This document shows, piece after piece, positions 1 through 7,245 of a DNA stretch of 12,692 nucleotides. The first letter of the stretch is position 1; each line of letters begins with the position of its first letter. The notes below the pieces were generated by a model, which saw only the letters and a list, made by a program, of their open reading frames with translations, had not been told where the DNA came from and did no database searches. The DNA lies in NCBI GenBank assembly GCA_021784265.1, contig JAJXTA010000025.1, positions 1 through 12,692 of the forward strand, given 5' to 3'. The translations under genes and the position numbers were made by a program. The stretch is from a bacterium (GTDB lineage Bacteria; Verrucomicrobiota; Verrucomicrobiia; Limisphaerales; J093).

Positions 1-637
1 GGGTAGGCGCCGGGGTGGCCATGGCCAGATCGCCGGGCGGCATCGCCGCCTTCGGCACCGGTGCCGGCGCGGGTTTCGGGGGCGAGACCGGACGGACCGG
101 CGGCGCCGGCGTGGGGGTCAAGGGTTGGGCCGCGACCTTGGGCGCCGCCGGTTCGGGCTTGGGGGCGGGCTCCGGCGGGGGAGTGGGCCGCAACGGCTGG
201 GCGGCCGGTTTCGCGCGGGCGGTATCCATGGTCTTGAGGACCTTTTGCTGGTTACCCTCCAGTTTCGGACGGTCCGCGTCTCCAGCGCGCCGGTTCGACG
301 CGACGGAGTTGAAGGCGGAGTAGAACTGGGTCTTGGGGGGCGCCTGGGCCGCGGCTTGGGACGGGTCCACATCGACGAATTGCAGCAACATGGGCTCCGG
401 GGCCGGTTTGGGGGTCGCCTTGGCCGCCACCACCCGCGGGGGTGGCCGATAGGCCGGCTGCAAGCCCAGCGCCCGCGCCAGGACCGCCAGCGGACTGAAC
501 CGCCACAGGTCCAAGCGGTTACCCACCTCGACGAAACTGAACATAAGCAGATGGAACGTCACCGAAATGACCAAGGCCCGGAGCAGGGGGTCGTTCCCCC
601 AGCGCCGGCGCCAATCCAGTTGCGCTACTGCCAACAT
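1..637 (-). CDS. Proline-rich TonB-like inner-membrane protein, N-terminal part (runs off window)
   Basis: I read an open minus-strand frame from ATG at 637-635 to the window edge without a stop, giving 212 residues. In-frame stops lie just upstream of the ATG, so this is the first possible ATG start. Residues 1-17 are basic (WRRRW), residues 18-37 are one hydrophobic segment that can span the membrane, and residues from about 62 on are rich in Pro, Ala and Lys (KPAP, PEPAPKPEP). The segment AAQPL-x-PTP occurs twice (145-153 and 169-177). A short cytoplasmic N-terminus, one membrane helix and a Pro/Lys-rich spacer is the arrangement of TonB-type energy transducers, which couple the proton-motive force to outer-membrane transport. 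A non-repetitive block at about 84-140 (LLQFVDVDPSQ, FYSAFNSVASN, PKLEGNQQ) resembles proteins I recall from Verrucomicrobiota. The diagnostic C-terminal TonB domain would lie outside the window, so function is inferred. It could instead be another envelope-spanning linker protein. Confidence 0.75.
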   Translation of the reverse strand, partial: MLAVAQLDWRRRWGNDPLLRALVISVTFHLLMFSFVEVGNRLDLWRFSPLAVLARALGLQPAYRPPPRVVAAKATPKPAPEPMLLQFVDVDPSQAAAQAPPKTQFYSAFNSVASNRRAGDADRPKLEGNQQKVLKTMDTARAKPAAQPLRPTPPPEPAPKPEPAAPKVAAQPLTPTPAPPVRPVSPPKPAPAPVPKAAMPPGDLAMATPAPT

Positions 638-952
638 TCAATCTCAGCATGCAACAGCCCCGCCTCAGGGGCAACAGCAACTTCGTCCCGGCGGACCTGG
701 TTCGAGGCACCGGATGCACCGTATCGGTTTAACGTAGCGCGGACTTCCAAGTCCGCGGTATCGCGGATTTCCCAATCCGCTAGCTTTGGCCCAGCCCGCT
801 CGCTGCTGACTCGGAAGCCGACGATAGAGCAGGTTGGGAAACCCGCGCTACCAGGCGGCGAACCAACGCTAAACAGATCCGCCGCACCGGCAGCCGGCTT
901 CGTGAGGGATGGGACACTCGGCGCCGGCGGGACGTTCAAAGGGCCGCTGGCC
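638..952. other. Intergenic region between two minus-strand genes; holds an inverted-repeat element
   Basis: I see no convincing gene in these 315 bases. The short open frames crossing it have unlikely composition and no recognisable protein. The middle (734-851) is the palindromic repeat element listed separately. Near the nuclease end there is a short CCGG-CAG-CCGG inverted repeat at 887-897. The region lies 3' of the nuclease gene and 5' of the TonB-like gene, so the hairpins sit where a terminator, an mRNA 3' end or a promoter would be expected. I see no clear -35/-10 pair or T-tract. Confidence 0.6.
734..851. repeat. Modular palindromic intergenic repeat element with 9-bp terminal inverted repeats
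   Basis: The ends are perfect inverted repeats: GTAGCGCGG at 734-742 and CCGCGCTAC at 843-851. Inside are two related palindromic modules on a 24-base period: CGCGGACTT-CC-AAGTCCGCG at 738-757 (9-bp arms) and GCGGATT-TCCC-AATCCGC at 763-780 (7-bp arms). Two weaker ones follow: TCGG-AAG-CCGA at 811-821 and GGTT-GGGA-AACC at 832-843. The whole can fold into a chain of hairpins closed by the terminal pairing. It has no coding capacity for a transposase, so it could be a REP/MITE-like non-autonomous element or a structured RNA. I recall similar GTAGCGCGGACTT strings between genes in verrucomicrobial genomes, but cannot check copy number from one window. Confidence 0.75.
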
Positions 953-2347
953 TCAGAACTCGACCACCTGCTGGTACGTGGGCACGACCACCTCCGCCCG
1001 TGGCCGGAGTTGGCGCACCGTTTCGGCGAAGGCCAGGGACTGCGATTCTTCCCCATGCACCACGCTGATGCGCCGCAGCTCCCCCCCCACCGCCCCAAGG
1101 TAGCGGCGCAGCTCGGTCCGATCCGCGTGACCGGAGAGGGTGTCGAAGGCGGCGACCCGGGCCCGCACCCGGTGGGGCTCGCCAAAGATGTTCACCGGGT
1201 CCTTGCCGGCCAGGATCTGGGCGCCCAAGGTGTGCTCGGCGCAGTAGCCGATGAACAGGATCAGGTTCCGCGAATCCCCGATGTGATTCTTGAGGTGGTG
1301 CCGGATCCGCCCGGCTTCGCACATGCCCGAGGCGCTGATAATGATGGCCGGTTCCTTCAAGTCGTTGAGCTTTTGGGAATGGGCCAACTCCCGGATGTAA
1401 GTGAGGTTCTCCATGCCGAAGGGGTTGGCTTTCTCCCGCAGATACTGATAGGTGGCGGCGTTGAAACATTCCGGGTGAAGCCGGTAGATCTCCGTCGCGT
1501 TCACGCTGAGCGGGCTGTCCACGAACATCGGGACCCGGGGCAGCCGCCCGGCGTCGGCCAGTTGGTGGAATTCATAGACAATCTGCTGAGTGCGCCCCAC
1601 GGAAAAGGCGGGGATGATCACCTTGCCGCTTTGTTCGAGCGTCTGCCGCACCAACTCCCCCATCGCCTCCTGGGCATGGGCGCGGGCGGCGTGGTCCCGG
1701 GCGCCGTAGGTGCTCTCGATTTGGAGGAAATCGACATCCTCGATGGGGACCGGGTCGCGCAGAATGTCGTCCTGCCCGCGCCCCACGTCGCCGCTGAACA
1801 GGTAGCGGAAGGCGCGCCCGTTTTCCCGAATGTCGAGCACGACTTGGGCCGAGCCCAGGATATGCCCCGCGTCGCGAAAGGTGACCGTGACGCCATCGGT
1901 CAGGGCGATAGGCCGGTCGTAGTTCAGCGCCACAAACTGGCGGACGGCCTTCTCCGCGTCCGTGACGGAATAGAGCGGCTCGACCGGGGCCAGGCCCCGT
2001 TTGGCGCGTTGTTTGGAAACATACTGCGCGTCGGCACGCTGCACGTGGGCCGAATCCTCCAACATGACACTGGCCAGGTCCCGGGTGGCGAACGTGCAGT
2101 AGATACTCCCGCTGAAGCCCTGACAACACAGGTTCGGCAGGTTGCCGCAGTGGTCGATATGGGCGTGACTCAGCACCACCGCATCGACTTGGCGGGGGTC
2201 GAACGGGAAACGCCGGTTCCGCTCCATCGACTCGTCGCGGCGGCCCTGGAAAAGCCCGCACTCCAACAACACCCGGCGTTGGTTGACTTCGAGCAGGAAC
2301 ATGGAGCCCGTCGTGGTGCGGGTCGCGCCCAGAAAATGAATCCGCAT
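953..2347 (-). CDS. Metallo-beta-lactamase/beta-CASP ribonuclease (CPSF73/Int11-like RNA exonuclease family)
   Basis: This is a 464-residue, complete, Zn-dependent nuclease expected to cut or trim RNA in the cytoplasm. The MBL core begins at once (MRIHFLGA, residues 1-8) and carries motif 2 HAHIDH at 61-66, motif 3 His162 in DAGHILGSA and motif 4 Asp187 in SGDVGR. The beta-CASP insert shows motif A Glu211 (ESTYG), the PAFSVGRTQQ strand at 246-255, the SASGMCEAGRIRHH motif B region at 338-351, and motif C His407 in LSGHAD. The RMMBL C-terminal segment ends with VVHGE (His431) and VPTYQQ. All expected metal and catalytic residues are present, and length is normal for the bacterial CPSF73-like family. 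The start is chosen because homologues begin at M-R/K-I-x-F-L-G-A. An in-frame ATG four codons upstream (2359) follows a G8 run and is an alternative. The neighbouring operon is divergent. The specific RNA substrate is unknown. Confidence 0.95.
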   Translation of the reverse strand: MRIHFLGATRTTTGSMFLLEVNQRRVLLECGLFQGRRDESMERNRRFPFDPRQVDAVVLSHAHIDHCGNLPNLCCQGFSGSIYCTFATRDLASVMLEDSAHVQRADAQYVSKQRAKRGLAPVEPLYSVTDAEKAVRQFVALNYDRPIALTDGVTVTFRDAGHILGSAQVVLDIRENGRAFRYLFSGDVGRGQDDILRDPVPIEDVDFLQIESTYGARDHAARAHAQEAMGELVRQTLEQSGKVIIPAFSVGRTQQIVYEFHQLADAGRLPRVPMFVDSPLSVNATEIYRLHPECFNAATYQYLREKANPFGMENLTYIRELAHSQKLNDLKEPAIIISASGMCEAGRIRHHLKNHIGDSRNLILFIGYCAEHTLGAQILAGKDPVNIFGEPHRVRARVAAFDTLSGHADRTELRRYLGAVGGELRRISVVHGEESQSLAFAETVRQLRPRAEVVVPTYQQVVEF

Positions 2348-2587
2348 GCCGTCGAGCATGCGGCACCCCCCCCGGCACGCAAGCTTTTCCGCCCCGGGCG
2401 GCGACCGCCGCTTTGCGGTTGTGATCCCGGGCGGACGGGGCTTACGCTTGGGCCCAACGAAAGTGCGAAGCTGGATTTGGCATGGGGCAACGGCCCGACC
2501 CGCGCGGCGCCGGCGAACGGAGACCGGGCAACGGTCGGCGGTGATCACCGCGCGCGGCGGTGAGGCTCGGGGCTCGCGGCGAACGCC
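2348..2587. promoter_or_regulatory. Divergent intergenic region between nuclease gene and BatA operon
   Basis: This roughly 240-base gap must carry the promoters for both the minus-strand nuclease and the plus-strand operon unless transcription enters from farther away. I see no convincing -35/-10 box and no Shine-Dalgarno sequence ahead of either start. It contains an exact 14-bp palindrome at 2538-2551, a 10-bp palindrome TTGGGCCCAA at 2448-2457, an ACCGC/GCGGT hairpin at 2404-2419 and a C8 run at 2366-2373. An open plus-strand frame of about 80 codons crosses the region, but its Arg/Pro/Gly-rich product looks like a by-product of high GC. Confidence 0.45.
2538..2551. promoter_or_regulatory. 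Exact 14-bp palindrome upstream of the BatA operon, possible operator
   Basis: GCGGTGATCACCGC is fully self-complementary and lies 36 bases before the ATG at 2588, a position suited to a dimeric regulator site. A 14-bp palindrome is expected about once by chance in a GC-rich window of this size, so only its location makes it notable. Confidence 0.25.
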
Positions 2588-4810
2588 ATGATTCAGTTGC
2601 TGAATTGGGCGTTGGCGGGGGGCTTGGCCGCCGTGAGCGCCCCGCTCATCATCCACCTGCTCCACCGACGCAAAGTCCGGCGCCTGGAGTGGGGCGCGAT
2701 GCGATTTCTCCAGGTGATGCTCGCCCGCAGCCGCCGCCGGCTGTGGGTCGAGGAATGGCTGCTCCTGCTGACCCGCTGCCTGGTGGTGGGGCTCCTGGCG
2801 CTGGCGCTGACCCGCCCGGCCCTGAATCGGGCGCGGACCTTTGGCAGAAGCGACGCGATGCGGTACGGACGAACCGCGTCGGTTCTCCTGGTGGATGACG
2901 GCGTCTCCAGCGGGGTGGGCCGCACCCAAACCGCCCTGGATGATCTCAAGGCCCTGGCCCTGGCCTACCTGGACACCCTCGCCCCAGGTGACGAGGTGAG
3001 TCTCCTGCCCCTCTCCCAGCTCCAGCGGCGGGCGGCCGATCCCCTCTTCGACTTGGAAGCGGTCAAAGCGATGGTCCGCCAACTCAAACCCACCGCCCTG
3101 GCAAGCGACCTCCCCGCCCTCCTGGAAGCGGGTTTGAGCCAGTTGGGACGGCACGTGAACCCGGCCGCGGAACTCGTGCTGCTCACCGACGGCCGACGCG
3201 CCGGCTGGCACGCCGACGCCCAGCCGCGCTGGGACGAAGTGCGCCGCCGCCTGCGCGGGGCGCGCGATGCGACCCTCGGGAGTCGCCAGCGGCCGCGCCT
3301 GCTCCTGCTGAGCCCGGACGCCGAGCCGGTGGTGGACAACCTCGCGCTGACCCGGCTGCGGCTCGATCACACCCTGGCCGCGGCCGGGCAGCCCCTGGCC
3401 ATCGAAGCCGAGGTCGCGCATTTCGGTCGGGGCGGCCCGGCGGAGGTGACGGTCCGCTTCTTCGTCAACGGGCGTTTTGTGGGGGAGCGCCGCGCCCACG
3501 TCCCACCCGGCAGCAAAGCCGTCCTGGCGTTGCCCTACACCTTTGCCGCGGCCGGGAGCTACGGAGTCGAGGCCCGGCTGGAGGGCACACCCGATAGCCT
3601 GGCGCTGGACGATGCGCGGGCGCTGGCCGTGCAGGTCGAGCAGGCCGTGCCGGTGCTGCTGGTCGAACCCGACACCGCCGGCGGTGTTCGCGGCAGCCTC
3701 AGCTTCCTGGCAGCCGCCCTGGACCCCGAGGGCCGCGGGCGAAGCCCCTTTCGCCTCACACGGGTCCCCGCCCCGCAATTGAGCGAACGAACCCTCCAAA
3801 CCAACCGGGTCATCGTTCTGGGGGACATCCCCGCCTTAACCGCGGAGGTGATCGACGCGCTGGAGCGACAGGTGGTGGGCGGCGCGGGAGTGCTCGTCGG
3901 CCTGGGGCCGCGGACCGCACCCGCATTCGTAAACCGGTTCTGGGCGCGCGCGGGGATGGGGTTCCTGCCCGCCCCGCTGGGTGACCTCGGGGCCCCGAAC
4001 CCGACGTTGGCCCTCGGCACGCTGGCCAACGCCCACCCGGTCTTCGGTGGTTTTGGCCCCCGGATGGAGGGAGTGTGGCGGGGGGCGGCGATCAAACGTT
4101 ATTACCGGCTGCAAACCGGGTGGGCCGGCCCAGAGGCGCCGACCCCGTTGGCCTCGCTCGAAAACGGGGACCCGCTGCTGCTGGAGCGGCGGCGGGGCCA
4201 GGGCTTGGCAATGCTCTTCACGTCGAGTCTAAACCCCGACTGGAACAACCTGCCGTTGCTGCCCGCGTACGTTCCTTTGGTGCGGGGCGTGGTGGGCTAC
4301 CTGGGCAGCTTCGTCATGCCGCCGCGCAATCTGGCGCCGGGGGAGCGGTTGATCCTGACCGTGACGGGGACCAACCAGCCGGTACACGCCGAGGGGCCAA
4401 CGGGTCAGCCCCTGCCGCTGACGGCCGACGCTTGGGAAGGTCGGCAGGCGGTCGTCAGCCAGCCGCTGCTGGAGCCGGGGTTGTACACGCTCCGACGCGC
4501 GGACCAGGCCGTCCGGTACGCGGTCGCCACCACGGCGGAAGCCAGCGACCTGGCGGTCGTGTCGCGCGAGGCGGTGCGGGCCTGTTTTGGCGAGGTGACC
4601 TATCAACGGCTGCGGAGCCCGGAACAAGTCCGACGCGCCTTGGGCGCGGCTGGGCGGCGGTCGATCGAGCTTTGGCCCTGGTGCATCGCGGCCTGTCTGG
4701 GCGTCCTCTTTCTGGAGACCTGGCTGACGCGCCGCGAAGGACGAGCGCCGGTGACCCCGGAGAGGGCGGCGCCTTCGGCCCCCACGCTCAGGCCCACAAG
4801 CGCGGCGTGA
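2588..4810 (+). CDS. BatA N-terminal-domain membrane protein with degenerate VWA domain
   Basis: This 740-residue protein opens with the BatA/aerotolerance-regulator N-terminal domain. A membrane segment at about 4-25 is followed by HLLHRRKVRRLEWGAMRFL (23-41), the signature of that family, and then a second membrane segment at about 57-78. A VWA-like fold follows. Its first metal loop reads LLVDDGVSSG (101-109), where the usual DxSxS has Gly105 in place of the first Ser; LLTDGRRAG (198-206) matches the later MIDAS Asp loop. Residues about 250-350 look like an Ig/CARDB-type beta domain. RVIVLGDIPALTAEVIDALERQ (407-428) with GGAGVLVGLG resembles a glutamine-amidotransferase-like Rossmann core. 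A last hydrophobic stretch at about 695-710 is a C-terminal membrane anchor. The domain order implies a large periplasm-facing part between membrane helices. It is the first gene of the four-gene string. The ATG at 2588 is the natural start for the BatA signature, though no ribosome-binding site is visible. Its role is inferred to be in envelope or stress biology. Confidence 0.9.
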   Translation: MIQLLNWALAGGLAAVSAPLIIHLLHRRKVRRLEWGAMRFLQVMLARSRRRLWVEEWLLLLTRCLVVGLLALALTRPALNRARTFGRSDAMRYGRTASVLLVDDGVSSGVGRTQTALDDLKALALAYLDTLAPGDEVSLLPLSQLQRRAADPLFDLEAVKAMVRQLKPTALASDLPALLEAGLSQLGRHVNPAAELVLLTDGRRAGWHADAQPRWDEVRRRLRGARDATLGSRQRPRLLLLSPDAEPVVDNLALTRLRLDHTLAAAGQPLAIEAEVAHFGRGGPAEVTVRFFVNGRFVGERRAHVPPGSKAVLALPYTFAAAGSYGVEARLEGTPDSLALDDARALAVQVEQAVPVLLVEPDTAGGVRGSLSFLAAALDPEGRGRSPFRLTRVPAPQLSERTLQTNRVIVLGDIPALTAEVIDALERQVVGGAGVLVGLGPRTAPAFVNRFWARAGMGFLPAPLGDLGAPNPTLALGTLANAHPVFGGFGPRMEGVWRGAAIKRYYRLQTGWAGPEAPTPLASLENGDPLLLERRRGQGLAMLFTSSLNPDWNNLPLLPAYVPLVRGVVGYLGSFVMPPRNLAPGERLILTVTGTNQPVHAEGPTGQPLPLTADAWEGRQAVVSQPLLEPGLYTLRRADQAVRYAVATTAEASDLAVVSREAVRACFGEVTYQRLRSPEQVRRALGAAGRRSIELWPWCIAACLGVLFLETWLTRREGRAPVTPERAAPSAPTLRPTSAA

Positions 4811-7236
4811 GCACCTGGCATTTCAAGCTGGTCGGTTGGCCCTGGTGGGTGGTCCTGCCGCTCGCGGCCCTCCTGGTGGCCGGCATGGCCAAGTGGGTGG
4901 CGCCGGAACTGGCCCCGCAACCGGTGGGGCGCAAGCGAGCACTGCTGGGGCTGCGGCTCGCCGCCGTGGGCCTGCTGACCCTGCTCTGGCTGGAGCCGAC
5001 GGTCTCGAGGACCGGCTTGGTGCGAGCCCTGCCGCGGGTGGTGCTCCTGGTGGATGCGTCCGGGTCGATGGACATCCGGGAGCCCGCGGCCTCTCCCACG
5101 ACGCAATTGAGCGAGGCGGTGGCTCTGCGGCTGATCCCGGCCTCGCAACGCCCCACCCTGACCAACGCCAGCGCGCAGGCGCGGAGCGACGCGCGCCTGG
5201 TCGCCCAAATGGCGCCGGCCTCCCCGCTGGCGCGAGGCTTGGAGCAGTGGCGGGCGCTCACGCGGTTCGAACGTGCCCTTCGGCTCACCACCACCAGGCT
5301 CCTCCCCGTCCTGACCAACCACGCTCAAGCGAGCCTCCTCGGCTTCGACACCCGTCTCACCCCGCTCGACCCCGAGCATCCACCCGCGCTCCGGCCCGGG
5401 AGCCTCACCGACTTCGAAGATGCCCTCACGGCCTTAGCTCAGCAAGGGGCGCAGGACGACCTCGGGGCGGTACTCCTGATCTCCGACGGTCGCCAAACCG
5501 CCGGAGGCGACCCGTTGCCGGTGGTGCGGGGTTTGCGGGCGCGAGGCATTCTCGTCGGTACCGTCCGCGTGGGCGACACGGCGGAACCGCCCGACGCGGT
5601 GGTGGCCGAGGTGCAGGGTACTGGCGAGGTGTTCCTCGGGGAGGAGATCAGCCTGGACGTCAAGTTCCGCATCACGGGCGATGACCAAGGCGCCTGGGAC
5701 TTGGTGGTGCGGCAAAATGGCAAGGAGACCACCCGTCGGCGCGTCCACGGGAACGGCGCCTGGCAGTTCGAGCACTTTCAGCTCCCGGCCAAACAAGCCG
5801 GGGTCTCGATCTTCCAAGCGCGCCTGGAGCGGCGGGGCGTGACCGACGCCGCCGGGGTGGCGGGAGGCGCCCCGCCGGCGCGCCTCGCGCCGCGGTTCGT
5901 CGAAGCCAGCCTGGCGAACAACCAGGCCGAGTTCACCGTGACGGTGAACCAAGACCCGATTCGGGTGTACCTGGCCGACTCGACCCCACGCTGGGAGAGC
6001 CGCTATCTGGCCGCGATGTTCGAGCGAGACCGGCGCGTCCGCTTGGCGCGGCATTACCATTCGATCCTGGGGCATGGACCGGGGGTTTCGCTGCTGCCCA
6101 AGACGCTCCGGGAGTGGGATCAGGAGGACTTGGTGATCCTCGGGGACCTGGATTCGAGTGAGCTGCCAGCCGCCCAGCAGCAGAACTGCCTGGACTTCGT
6201 GGCCAAGCGCGGCGGGTTTCTGGTCTGTGTCGCCGGGCCGCGCGGCATGCCTCGCAGCTTCAGTTTGGGCGGCCTGGCCCGCGTCCTGCCGGTCACAGTG
6301 GTCAGCCAAACCCAACGGGACACCGCCCCCGTTACCCTCTCGCTGACCGACGAGGGGCGCGTCAACCCGATCACCCTCGTTCTGATGGACCCCGCCCTGA
6401 ACCAACGCCTCTGGCCGGCGCTGCCGCCCCTGCAGTGGATCGCCAGCGCGGTGACGGCCAAGCCGGGGGCCACCGTGTTGCTCGAGGCCCAGAACCCCGT
6501 CCGCACCCCCGTGGTGGCGCTGCAGCGCTACGGCGCGGGGCGGGTCCTCTGGATGGGCACCGGTGAGTCCTGGCGCTGGCGCGACCGCATCGGCAACCGG
6601 GTGCACCAAACCTTTTGGCTCCAAGCCCTGCGGTGGGGCCTCGCCGCCCGGCTCCGCGGCCGAGACCCGCGCCTGCAAGTCAGCCTGGACCATTCGCTGG
6701 TGGGCCCGGGCGAGAGCGCCGAGCTTCGCGGCCGGGCCACCCTCGCCGACGGCGGGGCCGTGGCCCAGCCGCTGCGGGTCAGGCTCGAGCACCTCGATGC
6801 GCACGGGAAGGTCACGCCGGACTCCCTGCGCCTGCTGGAAATGCAGCCCATTCCCAACAGCGACGGCATGGGGCAGGTAACGCTCGATGATCTCCCGGAG
6901 GGTCCGTGGCGGATCACCATCACCAGCCCGCATCCCGCGCTGGCGGGGTTGAGCGAGGTCCGGGACCTGCTGGTGCGCGCCAGCGGTGGGCGGGAGACCA
7001 CCGAGCTCAGCGCGGATGCCGCCGCCCTGGGGCGCCTGGCCGCCGCGGGGGGCTATACGGCCGGTGGATTTGACCAAGCCGAGCGGATGGTGCAAGAGTT
7101 GGCAGTGCGGCTCAAACCGCGCCTGCGCGAGCAAGTGCAAACCTATCGACTCTGGGACAATTATCCGGTACTGGCCGTCGTCGCGGGCCTGTTAAGCCTG
7201 GAGTGGCTCTGGCGCAAGCGGGCGGGACTGCCCTGA
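4807..7236 (+). CDS. Membrane VWA protein with glutamine-amidotransferase-like domain
   Basis: The frame stays open far upstream of the gene. I place the start at GTG 4807, whose GTGA overlaps the stop of the preceding gene; this gives 809 residues and a clean N-terminal membrane segment (about 13-30). A second segment lies at 46-62. A VWA domain follows with an intact MIDAS: LLVDASGSMD (Asp83, Ser85, Ser87), Thr201 and ISDG (Asp227). Residues about 255-380 are beta-rich. From about 384, VYLADSTPRWESRYL and VILGDLDSSEL match the class-I glutamine-amidotransferase-like fold found in this family. Cys474 sits in GGFLVCVAG, but the normal nucleophile elbow is not clear, so I do not assume catalysis. 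A further beta domain and a C-terminal membrane segment (about 785-803) close the protein. It is probably a paralogue of its upstream neighbour in plan, keeping the metal site that the neighbour has lost. Translational coupling suggests the two form a complex. Confidence 0.92.
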   Translation: MSTWHFKLVGWPWWVVLPLAALLVAGMAKWVAPELAPQPVGRKRALLGLRLAAVGLLTLLWLEPTVSRTGLVRALPRVVLLVDASGSMDIREPAASPTTQLSEAVALRLIPASQRPTLTNASAQARSDARLVAQMAPASPLARGLEQWRALTRFERALRLTTTRLLPVLTNHAQASLLGFDTRLTPLDPEHPPALRPGSLTDFEDALTALAQQGAQDDLGAVLLISDGRQTAGGDPLPVVRGLRARGILVGTVRVGDTAEPPDAVVAEVQGTGEVFLGEEISLDVKFRITGDDQGAWDLVVRQNGKETTRRRVHGNGAWQFEHFQLPAKQAGVSIFQARLERRGVTDAAGVAGGAPPARLAPRFVEASLANNQAEFTVTVNQDPIRVYLADSTPRWESRYLAAMFERDRRVRLARHYHSILGHGPGVSLLPKTLREWDQEDLVILGDLDSSELPAAQQQNCLDFVAKRGGFLVCVAGPRGMPRSFSLGGLARVLPVTVVSQTQRDTAPVTLSLTDEGRVNPITLVLMDPALNQRLWPALPPLQWIASAVTAKPGATVLLEAQNPVRTPVVALQRYGAGRVLWMGTGESWRWRDRIGNRVHQTFWLQALRWGLAARLRGRDPRLQVSLDHSLVGPGESAELRGRATLADGGAVAQPLRVRLEHLDAHGKVTPDSLRLLEMQPIPNSDGMGQVTLDDLPEGPWRITITSPHPALAGLSEVRDLLVRASGGRETTELSADAAALGRLAAAGGYTAGGFDQAERMVQELAVRLKPRLREQVQTYRLWDNYPVLAVVAGLLSLEWLWRKRAGLP

Positions 7237-7245
7237 TTCGCCCTC

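Noticed and set aside
734..851. CRISPR array
   Set aside because: The palindromic modules differ from one another and are not separated by regular unique spacers, and no cas gene is present.
2404..2419. ACCGC/GCGGT hairpin as a terminator
   Set aside because: The stem is only five base pairs, there is no T-tract, and both flanking genes point away from it.
125..2563. A plus-strand open frame of about 810 codons lying opposite the nuclease gene
   Set aside because: It is antisense to a nuclease with every catalytic motif intact, and its product has no recognisable domain. Long antisense frames are expected at this GC content.
2360..3799. In-frame extension of the nuclease reading frame far upstream of its start
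   Set aside because: The family begins at MRIHFLGA. The extension overlaps the BatA gene on the other strand and looks like low-complexity GC-rich translation.
4075..4806. Upstream extension of the VWA protein frame inside the BatA gene
   Set aside because: It has Gly/Ala/Arg-rich composition, lies within a real gene in another frame, and the GTGA overlap gives a better start.
5434..7140. Minus-strand open frame of about 570 codons opposite the VWA protein gene
   Set aside because: Its product lacks any recognisable motif, while the plus strand encodes clear VWA and membrane segments.
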